Positions 53,515-61,650 of a stretch of DNA of 64,000 bases are shown here, one piece after another. The notes below the pieces were generated by a model, which had not been told where the DNA came from, did not search any database, and was given only the letters and a program-made list of their open reading frames with translations. Numbering within the stretch: the stretch's first letter is position 1; the number at the start of each line of letters is the position of its first letter. The stretch comes from Caccovicinus sp964425595 (GTDB lineage Bacteria; Bacillota; Clostridia; Lachnospirales; Lachnospiraceae): contig CAYRMW010000001.1 in assembly GCA_964425595.1 (NCBI GenBank), positions 46,835 to 110,834 on the forward strand, written 5' to 3'. The position numbers and the translations under genes are program-made.

Positions 53515-55299
53515 TTACTTCTCCTTTCCCAAGTAACGCCACAGTGTCGTCCGGCTGATCCCCAGCTGCCTGGCCGCGGCCGCCCGGTTCCCGTTATGTG
53601 CCGCGACAGCCTGTCGGATCGCCTGGCCGATGATCTCCTCCAGCGTGCACTCCGGATCGACCTGAGTGGAAACCTGCCTGACGCTCCGCTGCAGGAAACG
53701 CTCCTGGGCCAACAGCTCCGCCACCATGCTGCTGCGGATATAGGCCGAGGTGGTGGTGACCGCCAGTGTCTGCAGGATGTGTTTAAACTGGGTGTAATTG
53801 TTCGGCCAGTCGTACTGGCGGAGCATCTCCAGGGCCCGGGGTTCGAATCCGGATATCTGGTTGCCGTTCTCTGTCTTCAGGCTGCTGATGTATAAATTTG
53901 CCAGGGAAGGGATCTCATCGGACCGGCTGCGCAGGGACGGCAGAGATAAGATCACGCAGCCCAGGCGGCTGCAAAAACGGCGCATTGCCTCCGGGACCGG
54001 TTCTTCCTCCCCGCAGACGCAGGAGAACAGCAGCCGGACCCTTCTGGACAGCCCGGTCTCCCGGATGGCTGACAGCAGACGCAGGATATATTCCTCCGTC
54101 ATATCGGTAATATTCTGGAAATAGATCGTATTTCCCGTGGCGTTTAACGGCGAATTATAGTGGTTCAGAAGGAAGTCCCAGCTTTTCTCATTGATCTGCG
54201 TGCAGTTGATCAGCACGAAAGGATTGTTGACCAGCGGACTGTTTAAGTACAGGAAGCGCGCGATCTGCTCCTTCCCCGTTCCCGGCTCTCCGCTGATCAT
54301 GACCGGCCGGCGGGAGGCCGCAACCAGGCGCGCCTCATCATACATATTTCCCATGGCGCCGCTGAGGCTGTAAAAACTGTTCAGGAACAAATACTCGCAC
54401 TCGCCCCTGTTCATAAAGCGGATACCGGCCCCCTGGGAATGCAGGGGGATCTTCGAGGGGATACAGTAAAAAAGGTTATATCGCTCCGCATTGATCAGCA
54501 GAGACTGCGCCGTGATCCGGTACAGCTGCGTCCGCTCCGTATAGTAGAATTTGACGGAACCGCCGGAGGGGACCTCTTTGATGTGGCTGCGCAGGACTTC
54601 CGTCAGCCCGGCCGGCGGATCCGCCGGACTGCTGAAAAAGATCTCTCCGGCCATATTTAAAACCACTGCCCGGCCATTCTGATCCTGGGTAATGCTTCGC
54701 AAAAACAGATTCTCCCGCCGAAGGTGGCCAAACCACGTGCTGATGTTGATCGCCTGGCTGATCGCGCTGTGCAGGCTCTCCATCCCTGAGGTGATCAAAA
54801 AAGCATCCAGTTCCAGCTTCCGGGCAATGGTATGCGTGATCATATCGCAAACTACCATCCGGCAGCCTTCCTCGCGCAGTTTCCGCAGCATATCTTCCGC
54901 CTCATCGGCTCCGTGGATGGTCAGGATATCCAGATGATAGCCCAGCAGGTCGCATAGGATATGCGCGGATTCCGTAATGTTTGGGAAACCCACGATCGCG
55001 TACCGGCTGGAATAATTTTCCGCGAGTTTCATGGCGCTGAGCACGTCATATACCGACAGCTGGATCTCCACCACCGGCATATCCGTCACCTTGCGGATCA
55101 GCTCTGCCGTCCCGCCACGGGAAATAATGCAGTCGTAGGAATCCGGCGTCATGCGCTGCACGATGGCCACGCCAAGCTCCAGATCACCGGTAAAAACATC
55201 CAGCTGAATATGAGGATAGTCCTGCGCCGCCCTGTCCATGACCGTACGCATCCCCTCATAAGGGGCGATCCCCAGAAGTTTGATTCGTGTTTCTACCAT
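53515..55299 (-). CDS. PrpR-type regulator with degenerate AAA+ domain
   Basis: 594 residues from the ATG at 55299 (GGGAGG nine bases upstream). A PrpR N-terminal ligand domain covers about 1-175, a PAS-like region about 200-300, an AAA+ domain about 320-540 and a Fis-type helix-turn-helix at the end (NRAAAARQLGISRTTLWRYL). The AAA+ part keeps a Walker A (SGEPGTGKEQIA), but the GAFTGA loop used to contact sigma-54 is missing and Walker B reads NTIYFQNI instead of TLFLDEI. So activation of sigma-54 is unlikely; it probably acts with the housekeeping polymerase. It likely controls the divergent sugar-acid genes. Confidence 0.85.
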   Translation of the reverse strand: MVETRIKLLGIAPYEGMRTVMDRAAQDYPHIQLDVFTGDLELGVAIVQRMTPDSYDCIISRGGTAELIRKVTDMPVVEIQLSVYDVLSAMKLAENYSSRYAIVGFPNITESAHILCDLLGYHLDILTIHGADEAEDMLRKLREEGCRMVVCDMITHTIARKLELDAFLITSGMESLHSAISQAINISTWFGHLRRENLFLRSITQDQNGRAVVLNMAGEIFFSSPADPPAGLTEVLRSHIKEVPSGGSVKFYYTERTQLYRITAQSLLINAERYNLFYCIPSKIPLHSQGAGIRFMNRGECEYLFLNSFYSLSGAMGNMYDEARLVAASRRPVMISGEPGTGKEQIARFLYLNSPLVNNPFVLINCTQINEKSWDFLLNHYNSPLNATGNTIYFQNITDMTEEYILRLLSAIRETGLSRRVRLLFSCVCGEEEPVPEAMRRFCSRLGCVILSLPSLRSRSDEIPSLANLYISSLKTENGNQISGFEPRALEMLRQYDWPNNYTQFKHILQTLAVTTTSAYIRSSMVAELLAQERFLQRSVRQVSTQVDPECTLEEIIGQAIRQAVAAHNGNRAAAARQLGISRTTLWRYLGKEK

Positions 55300-55382
55300 C
55301 GTCCGTTCCTCCCATCCGTCCGCGCCCCGTGTCCCTGCTGATCCGGCCGCTCCGCATATGCCTGCCAAAACCGCCAGGATCG

Positions 55383-55412
55383 GTTTCATTGTGAAACGCT
55401 TTGTTTGCAAAC
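55383..55412. promoter_or_regulatory. Paired palindromes in the divergent control region
   Basis: Two inverted repeats five bases apart: GTTTCA-TTG-TGAAAC (55383-55397) and the perfect GTTTGCAAAC (55403-55412). They lie between the regulator and the kinase gene and suit binding by a dimeric regulator. The rest of 55300-55572 is AT-rich; TATAAT at 55495-55500 on the plus strand may be the kinase -10, with no clear -35. Confidence 0.5.
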
Positions 55413-55572
55413 TCATCTTTTTTTGCTTTATGTTTAAAAATGTAACATATTAATTCTTTTTTTTCAATGCGAAAATCTCCGTTATCAGGCATAATATAAT
55501 CAGGCTTTCCAAACGACAGTAAATTTGCCTGTGCCAACCGATGGCGGCGGGCAGGACAGTGGGGGGAACCAT

Positions 55573-56847
55573 ATGATCCTTCTTTTAATTATCGCAGACG
55601 ATTTTACCGGCGCGCTGGATACGGGCGTGCAGTTTGCCGCGCGTGGTATCCGGACACAGGTAGTCGTTGACCCAAACGTAGACATTGCCTCTCAGGACGC
55701 CGAGGTGCTTGTCGTCGATACCGAGACCCGTCACCTGGACGCAGGACAGGCCTATGCGGTCGTATTCCGTCTCACCGAAAGAGCCCGCCAGGCCGGTGTG
55801 CGCCATATCTACAAGAAGACCGATTCTGCCCTGCGCGGCAACATCGGCGCGGAGCTGTCCGCAGCCCTCGAGGCCAGCGGAGAAAAGCATCTGTTTTTCA
55901 TCCCGGCTTTTCCGCAGATCGGCCGCACCACGAAAAACGGCGTGCACTACATCCGCCAGGTACCGGTGGCAGACAGTCCTTTCGGCCAGGACCCTTTTGA
56001 ACCGGTGCTCCATTCCCGGGTTACGGAACTGATTGCCGCCCAGTGCAGCCTGCCCGCCGCGAGCCTTCCGGCCTCATCGGGCCCGGATTCCGTCCCGAAG
56101 GACAGGCGCATCCTGATCTTTGACACGGAGACCACCGGGGATCTCCGGCAGATCGGCCGCCGGCTGGCGGATGCCGGCCGGCTTAGTGTTCTTGCCGGCT
56201 GCGCCGGCTTCGCGGCGGAGCTGCCGGACCTTCTGGGGATCGATCCCGGTCACGTCGCATCGGTCCCCGCGCTCGATCCCCGTCTTCTCGTCATCTGCGG
56301 AAGCGTCAATCCCATCACGATCGCGCAGATGGATCATGCCGAGCGCATGGGCTTTAAGCGGCTGCGTCTGACCCCGCAGCAGAAGCTGGATCCGGATTTC
56401 TGGGAAACCCCGCAAGCCGGCAAGCTCCTTGCCTCGGTCGAGGAGATGCTTGCCCGGCATCCCCGCTGCATCATCGAGACGAATGACCTGCACGGCAACC
56501 AGCTCACCGCCGGGTACGCGGCCCTGCGGGGAATCGACCGGAAGACCCTGCGGACACGGATAGCCGGAAGCCTCGGGCAGCTGACCAGGGGGATCTTTTT
56601 TAGCCCCTCCCTGGGGACCATCCTGATGACCGGAGGCGATACCCTGCTCCAGTGCATGAGCAGCCTGGGCGTTGCCCGTCTGATTCCCATCTGCGAGATG
56701 GAAAAGGGGGTCGTCCTTGCGCAGTTTACCTACGGCGGCCGCTCCCGCCATATTATCACCAAGTCCGGCGGCTTTGGTCAGGAAAGTCTCATCACGGACC
56801 TGGCGGAGCGCATCGCCCATCATATCAATAAGGAGAAAACGACATGA
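55573..56847 (+). CDS. Four-carbon acid sugar kinase (DUF1537 family)
   Basis: Phosphorylates D-threonate or D-erythronate-like acids at position 4 in characterised relatives (DtnK/DenK). 424 residues from the ATG at 55573 with GGGGGGAA. N-terminal substrate domain IADDFTGALDTGVQFA and IYKKTDSALRGN; C-terminal nucleotide domain with LMTGGDTLLQ and ITKSGGFG. Its stop overlaps the next start (ATGA). The PdxA2-like gene downstream supports the family assignment; the exact substrate does not follow from sequence. Confidence 0.88.
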   Translation: MILLLIIADDFTGALDTGVQFAARGIRTQVVVDPNVDIASQDAEVLVVDTETRHLDAGQAYAVVFRLTERARQAGVRHIYKKTDSALRGNIGAELSAALEASGEKHLFFIPAFPQIGRTTKNGVHYIRQVPVADSPFGQDPFEPVLHSRVTELIAAQCSLPAASLPASSGPDSVPKDRRILIFDTETTGDLRQIGRRLADAGRLSVLAGCAGFAAELPDLLGIDPGHVASVPALDPRLLVICGSVNPITIAQMDHAERMGFKRLRLTPQQKLDPDFWETPQAGKLLASVEEMLARHPRCIIETNDLHGNQLTAGYAALRGIDRKTLRTRIAGSLGQLTRGIFFSPSLGTILMTGGDTLLQCMSSLGVARLIPICEMEKGVVLAQFTYGGRSRHIITKSGGFGQESLITDLAERIAHHINKEKTT

Positions 56848-58004
56848 CCTATCCAAAACTTCCCGGGCTCACCTGGGACGGAACGATTTATGAAAACGAG
56901 GAGATGGGCGATTATGAAGCCCTGATCCCCAACGGCGGCTTCGCGACCGCGCACGGGCCTGCCATGGCGGAACTGCCGAACGGCGATCTGCTCTGCTGCT
57001 GGTTCGCCGGCACCTATGAGGGCGATGCCGATGTACACATCGTCTGCTCCCGCCTTCCGAAAGGAGCCGCTGCCTGGAGCCAGCCGGCGGATATTTCCTG
57101 CGATCCCAGACGCAGCGAGCAAAATCCCTCGCTGTTCAACGGACCGGACGGCGCCGTTTGGGCCATGTACACCGCCCAGCTGGAGCGCCAGGAGGGAAAA
57201 TCCAACATGCAGTTTACCTCCGTCGTCCGCTGCCAGAAAAGCACCGACAACGGCCTGACCTGGGGGCCCTTTGAAACCATCTTTCCGGAGGAAGGCACCT
57301 TCTGCCGCCAGCCCATCCAGATCCTTTCCAACGGACGGTTTATCTTCGCCAACTGGATCTGCAGCGACTCTCCCGACGGGCTTTCCGGTGACCCAACCGC
57401 GTTCCGGCTTTCCGACGATCAGGGAAAGACCTGGCGCACCGTCATGATGCCAAAAAGCAACGGCCACGTTCATGCCAATGTGGTAGAGCTTGAGCCCGGC
57501 CACCTTGCCGCTTTCATGCGCAACCGGGAGGCGTACCGAATCCATCGGAGCGAGTCCTTTGACTACGGCGAGACCTGGAGCGAACCCGTGCCGACGCCTT
57601 TGCCCAACAACAACTCCAGCATCAGCGCCATCCGGCTGGCAAGCGGCCGCCTGGCCATCGCCTACAATCCCACCTGCACGCCGGATCCCCAGCCGGGCAA
57701 GGCTGCCTGGCCGGGACTGCGCTGCCCCGTGGCGGTGGCCCTTTCCGAGGACGGGGGGCTGACCTTCCCGATCATCCGCTGGATGGAACGCGGCGAGGGA
57801 TACATCGGGGATGAAAACAAGACCAACAACCGGCAGTACGAGTATCCCTTCATCATGCAGACCCGGGACGGCGATCTCCATCTTGCCTATGCGGCAAGGA
57901 CACGCCGGGGGATCAAGTACCTGCGTTTTACCGAAAAGGACATCCTGGGCGAGAAAAGAGAACGCATCGGTCTGTACGATCCCACCGCCGCCAGATTCCG
58001 CTGA
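56844..58004 (+). CDS. BNR-repeat sialidase-like protein
   Basis: 386 residues. A six-bladed propeller signalled by Asp-boxes STDNGLTW, SDDQGKTW, SFDYGETW and SEDGGLTF; an arginine-rich active-site pattern of true sialidases is only partly visible (CRQPIQ, MRNREAYRI). No signal peptide, so it acts in the cytosol. Translationally coupled to the kinase. Real sialidase genes normally sit with nan genes, and none are here, so it may instead cut or bind another uronic or acidic sugar. Annotation by family only. Confidence 0.75.
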   Translation: MTYPKLPGLTWDGTIYENEEMGDYEALIPNGGFATAHGPAMAELPNGDLLCCWFAGTYEGDADVHIVCSRLPKGAAAWSQPADISCDPRRSEQNPSLFNGPDGAVWAMYTAQLERQEGKSNMQFTSVVRCQKSTDNGLTWGPFETIFPEEGTFCRQPIQILSNGRFIFANWICSDSPDGLSGDPTAFRLSDDQGKTWRTVMMPKSNGHVHANVVELEPGHLAAFMRNREAYRIHRSESFDYGETWSEPVPTPLPNNNSSISAIRLASGRLAIAYNPTCTPDPQPGKAAWPGLRCPVAVALSEDGGLTFPIIRWMERGEGYIGDENKTNNRQYEYPFIMQTRDGDLHLAYAARTRRGIKYLRFTEKDILGEKRERIGLYDPTAARFR

Positions 58005-58088
58005 AGACCGGCCAGGCGTGCGCACCGGCAGCGGCCGGCTTTGTCCCGTTCCTGCCGTATCCATTCATCATATTAAGGAGACATTGAT

Positions 58089-59252
58089 ATGCTGACATCC
58101 TATAATCTGAAAATGCCCCATGCTGTCTATGGCGGAGAGAATACCATGGACAATATTACCGCGATCCTGAAAGCCAACGGCGTCCGGCGCGTTGCCATGT
58201 TTACCGATCGGGGGATCCGCGCCGCCGGACTGTTCACGCTTCCCGAGGAAGCGGTAAAAGCAGCGGGAGCCGATTACTATGTGCTGGATGACCTCCCTCC
58301 GGAGCCAAGCTATATGGCCGTGCAGAAACTGGTCGATGAGTTCAAAGCCAGCCGGGCCGACATGATCGTAGCCTGCGGCGGCGGAAGCGTGCTGGATGCT
58401 GCCAAGCTGGCAAGCGTTCTTGTGACCGATGCGTACGGTGTGAAGGAACTTCTGGATACGCCCGGACGCGCAAAAAAGTGCGTCCCCACTATCCTGATCC
58501 CCACCACCGCCGGCACCGGAGCCGAGGTTACCCCAAACGCCATCGTAGCCGTTCCGGAACAGAAACTGAAGATCGGCATCGTCAATGAAAACATGATCGC
58601 CGACTATGTGATTCTGGACGCCAGGATGATCCGGAACCTGCCCCACCTGATCGCGGCCGCCACCGGCGTGGATGCCCTGGCGCACTGCATCGAATGCTTC
58701 ACCAGCAACAAAGCCAATCCCTTCAGCGATCTTTACGCGCTGGAGGGACTGGACCTGATCCTGAACAACATCGAGAGGGCCTGCGATGACCCCGAAGCCA
58801 TGGCGGAGAAAAACCTGATGCAGATCGCGGCCTATTACGGCGGCCTGGCCATCACGGCCAGCGGCACCACCGCGGTGCACGCGTTAAGCTACCCGCTTGG
58901 CGGCAAGTACCATATCGCCCATGGCGTTTCCAATGCCATCCTGCTGGCTCCCGTCATGCGGTTCAACGAGCCGTTCTGCCAGGAGCGCCTCGCCGCTGCC
59001 TATGACCGCTGCTGCCACGATAAGGCAAAGGCCTGCCGGACGGACGCAGAAAAATCCGCCTGGATCATCCATCGCCTGGAGGAGATCGTAAAGCATCTGG
59101 AGATCCCCACCAGCCTGCAGGAATTCGGCGTCCCGGCAAGCGATCTGGATGGACTGGTTGAAGCCGGGATGCAGGTGCAGCGCCTGTTGGTCAATAATCC
59201 CCGCCCGGTAACGCCGGAGGATGCACGCGCGCTGTACATGGAAGTGCTGTAA
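58089..59252 (+). CDS. Iron-containing alcohol dehydrogenase
   Basis: 387 residues. NAD-binding GGGSVLDAAK near residue 97, TTAGTGAEVTP near 140, and metal ligands in DALAHCIE (Asp, His), then HALSYPLGGKYHIAHG (two His near 265 and 280). This group oxidises or reduces short diols, polyols and hydroxy acids. AAGGAGA site. Within the cluster it probably oxidises a hydroxyl of the sugar acid or reduces the aldehyde product; this is inference. Confidence 0.9.
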   Translation: MLTSYNLKMPHAVYGGENTMDNITAILKANGVRRVAMFTDRGIRAAGLFTLPEEAVKAAGADYYVLDDLPPEPSYMAVQKLVDEFKASRADMIVACGGGSVLDAAKLASVLVTDAYGVKELLDTPGRAKKCVPTILIPTTAGTGAEVTPNAIVAVPEQKLKIGIVNENMIADYVILDARMIRNLPHLIAAATGVDALAHCIECFTSNKANPFSDLYALEGLDLILNNIERACDDPEAMAEKNLMQIAAYYGGLAITASGTTAVHALSYPLGGKYHIAHGVSNAILLAPVMRFNEPFCQERLAAAYDRCCHDKAKACRTDAEKSAWIIHRLEEIVKHLEIPTSLQEFGVPASDLDGLVEAGMQVQRLLVNNPRPVTPEDARALYMEVL

Positions 59253-59340
59253 GCGCAAAGTAAACCTTCATGCGCCGGCAGCCGACGCACCAGCTATCCC
59301 GACAAAGTCTTGGCGGCGCATTTGGCATCCCTGAACTAAT

Positions 59341-59357
59341 GCCGCCTATTCGGCGGC
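59341..59357 (+). terminator. Short GC-rich hairpin before the aldolase gene
   Basis: Stem GCCGCC/GGCGGC (59341-59346 and 59352-59357) followed by GGACTTTTAG. Possible partial terminator or mRNA stop between the dehydrogenase and aldolase genes. Confidence 0.3.
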
Positions 59358-59395
59358 GGACTTTTAGAGTAAAATCACGAACAGGAGGTTTTTCC

Positions 59396-60304
59396 ATGAA
59401 AGCAGTTGAATTAAAGGGGATCATCCCGCCCATTATCACCCCGATGAACGAAGACGAGACAATCAATACCGCTGAGCTGCGCCGTCAGGTAGACCGGCTG
59501 ATCGAGGGAGGCGTACACGCCCTGTTCCCCTTCGGAACCAACGGCGAAGGCTATATCCTGACCGCAGAGGAGAAGAAGCTGGTCCTGGAGACCGTGATCG
59601 ACCAGGTAAACGGCCGCGTTCCGGTATACGCGGGAACCGGCTGCATTTCCACGAAAGAAACCATCGAGCAGAGCAAAATGGCCCAGGCCGCCGGAGCCGA
59701 TGTGCTTTCCATCATCACGCCCAGCTTCGCCGCAGCCAGCCAGAATGAGCTCTACGAGCACTATAAGGCAGTGGCTTCGACGGTTGATATACCCATCGTG
59801 CTGTACAACATCCCCGCCCGCACCGGCAATGCTTTAGCGCCTGCCACCGTCGCTCGCCTGGCCCGGATTGACAACATCGTCGGCGCTAAGGATTCCAGCG
59901 GAAACTTCACCAATATCCTGGCATATATTGATTCCGGAAATACCAAGCCAAACGGCAGATTCTATACCCTGTCCGGCAATGACCAGCTGATCATCTGGAC
60001 CCTGCTTGCCGGTGGCACCGGCGGGATCGCCGGCTGCGCCAATGTATATCCTCACACCATGGCCTCCATCTACAATCTGTACGCCGAGGGAAAAATCGAG
60101 GAGGCAAAGGCCGCCAATGCGAGCATCGCCAGCTTCCGCGCCTGCTTCAAATACGGCAATCCCAACACCATCGTAAAGACCGCCGTCCGTCTCCTGGGCT
60201 ACGAGGTCGGGCCCTGCCGCGCCCCGTTCAACCAGGTGCCGGAGGAAGGCCTGGAAGCGCTGAAGAAAGTCCTGGCCGAAAACAAGGCCAAAGGCATGAA
60301 CTAA
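59396..60304 (+). CDS. DHDPS/NAL-family class I aldolase
   Basis: 302 residues. Schiff-base lysine in GAKDSSGN near residue 160 and catalytic Tyr in VLYNIPARTGN near 132; the carbonyl loop reads FGTNGEGY. The family includes dihydrodipicolinate synthase, N-acetylneuraminate lyase and 2-keto-3-deoxy acid aldolases. No lysine-pathway genes are close, and the cluster concerns sugar acids, so cleavage of a keto-deoxy acid is likelier. ATG at 59396 with CAGGAGG. Confidence 0.88.
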   Translation: MKAVELKGIIPPIITPMNEDETINTAELRRQVDRLIEGGVHALFPFGTNGEGYILTAEEKKLVLETVIDQVNGRVPVYAGTGCISTKETIEQSKMAQAAGADVLSIITPSFAAASQNELYEHYKAVASTVDIPIVLYNIPARTGNALAPATVARLARIDNIVGAKDSSGNFTNILAYIDSGNTKPNGRFYTLSGNDQLIIWTLLAGGTGGIAGCANVYPHTMASIYNLYAEGKIEEAKAANASIASFRACFKYGNPNTIVKTAVRLLGYEVGPCRAPFNQVPEEGLEALKKVLAENKAKGMN

Positions 60305-60322
60305 AGAAAGGAAGGATGAGCC

Positions 60323-61396
60323 ATGATCCAGAAGCCGATTATCGGCATTACCATGGGCGATCCTGCAGGAAACGGACCGGAGATCACCGTCAAGGCCCTT
60401 TCCCATACCGATCTCTACGCGCGCTGCCGCCCGCTCGTGATCGGTGACGCCAGGATGATTGAACAGGCCGCCCGCTTTGTCGGATGCCCCGATGTGCAGG
60501 TCCATCGATGTGAAAAAGTGGACGATGCCCGCTTTGTGCCGGGTACGATCGATGTGCTCCACCTGGAGCTGATTCCGGATGTGGAAAGCTTTCCCATCGG
60601 CCAGGTCAGCATTGAAGGCGGAAACGCCGCCTTTCAGTGCGTAAAGAAGGTCATTGAACTGGCTCTGGCCGGTGAGGTGGATGCCACCTGCACCAATGCT
60701 CTGAACAAAGAAGCCATGAACAAAGCCCTGGAATATTTCCACGGCGAACGCTCCGATGGCTATACCCATTTTGACGGCCACACGGAGATTTACGCCACCT
60801 ACACCAACACAAAAAAATATACGATGATGCTGGCCCATCACGATCTGCGCGTAGTGCACGTTTCCACCCATGTTTCCCTGCGGGAGGCCTGCGACCGGGT
60901 AAAGAAGGACCGTGTCCTGGAAGTGATCGAAATCGCCGATCAGGCCTGTCGGGATATGGGGATCAGCAATCCCAGGGTCGCCGTGGCTGGTTTGAATCCC
61001 CACTGCGGGGAGAACGGCCTCTTTGGGACAGAGGAGATCGAAGAGATCAAACCTGCCATCGATGCCGCCAGAGAAAAGGGGATCAACGCCATCGGGCCCA
61101 TACCGCCGGACAGCGTATTTTCCGAAGCACTGGGCGGCTGGTACGATATCGTCGTCTGCATGTACCATGATCAGGGACATATCCCCCTAAAGACCGTAGG
61201 CTTTGTATACGATCGGGATAAGCAGGCATGGAAAGCCGTAGAAGGCGTCAATGTGACCCTCGGCCTGCCCATCATCCGCACCAGCGTGGACCACGGGACG
61301 GGGTTTGCCCTGGCCGGAAAAGGCACCAGCAACGAACTGAGTCTGGTCAACGCCATTGATTACGCGATCCGCATGTCCTGCGGCCGCGACGCATAA
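60323..61396 (+). CDS. PdxA2-like 4-phospho-acid dehydrogenase
   Basis: 357 residues. Starts GITMGDPAGNGPE like PdxA, with metal ligands in FDGHTE (about 152) and HDQGHIPLK (about 283). In threonate and erythronate pathways a PdxA homologue oxidises the 4-phosphate made by the DUF1537 kinase, followed by decarboxylation to a triose phosphate. With the kinase in the same operon, this role is more likely than vitamin B6 synthesis. Confidence 0.88.
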   Translation: MIQKPIIGITMGDPAGNGPEITVKALSHTDLYARCRPLVIGDARMIEQAARFVGCPDVQVHRCEKVDDARFVPGTIDVLHLELIPDVESFPIGQVSIEGGNAAFQCVKKVIELALAGEVDATCTNALNKEAMNKALEYFHGERSDGYTHFDGHTEIYATYTNTKKYTMMLAHHDLRVVHVSTHVSLREACDRVKKDRVLEVIEIADQACRDMGISNPRVAVAGLNPHCGENGLFGTEEIEEIKPAIDAAREKGINAIGPIPPDSVFSEALGGWYDIVVCMYHDQGHIPLKTVGFVYDRDKQAWKAVEGVNVTLGLPIIRTSVDHGTGFALAGKGTSNELSLVNAIDYAIRMSCGRDA

Positions 61397-61419
61397 ACTG
61401 AGCATTGCATCCTTTTTTG

Positions 61420-61448
61420 GGACTGTGAACCTTTGCGGTTTGCAGTCC
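61420..61448 (+). terminator. Terminator after the PdxA2-like gene
   Basis: Twelve-base-pair stem with two G-U pairs (61420-61431 with 61437-61448), followed by the T-rich TCTTTCTTGTTCT. It ends the kinase-to-dehydrogenase transcript. Confidence 0.65.
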
Positions 61449-61541
61449 TCTTTCTTGTTCTAATATGAAACACTTTTCCCATATTTCTTTCTGTCTTTTT
61501 CTTCCTGTTCCGAAATAGAACGTATATGCCGGTTTCTTTTC

Positions 61542-61570
61542 TTGCCGGACTTTTCGGCATATTTTATAAT
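61542..61570 (+). promoter_or_regulatory. Promoter of the SLC13-type permease
   Basis: TTGCCG (61542-61547), 17 bases, TATAAT (61565-61570). The imperfect inverted repeat GTTGTGCAAC (61595-61604) follows. The permease thus has its own transcript. Confidence 0.55.
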
Positions 61571-61650
61571 AGTGACAAATCAAGGCCGAACCGAGTTGTG
61601 CAACATGCAAACATTGATCAGCGGAAGGCCGGAAAGGTAGGATAAATGAT

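Noticed and set aside
56820..58064. Long minus-strand open frame (about 414 codons) opposite the BNR gene
   Set aside because: The plus strand encodes Asp-boxes and an ATGA-coupled start; the minus frame has no ribosome site or recognisable motif and is a GC-rich shadow.
59396..60304. N-acetylneuraminate catabolism (nan) operon
   Set aside because: The aldolase and BNR protein would suit it, but no epimerase, N-acetylmannosamine kinase or sialic acid transporter is present, and the kinase is of the DUF1537 family.
59834..61180. Minus-strand open frame of about 448 codons opposite the aldolase and PdxA2-like genes
   Set aside because: The plus genes show catalytic motifs and ribosome sites; the minus frame spans two genes and has no family features.
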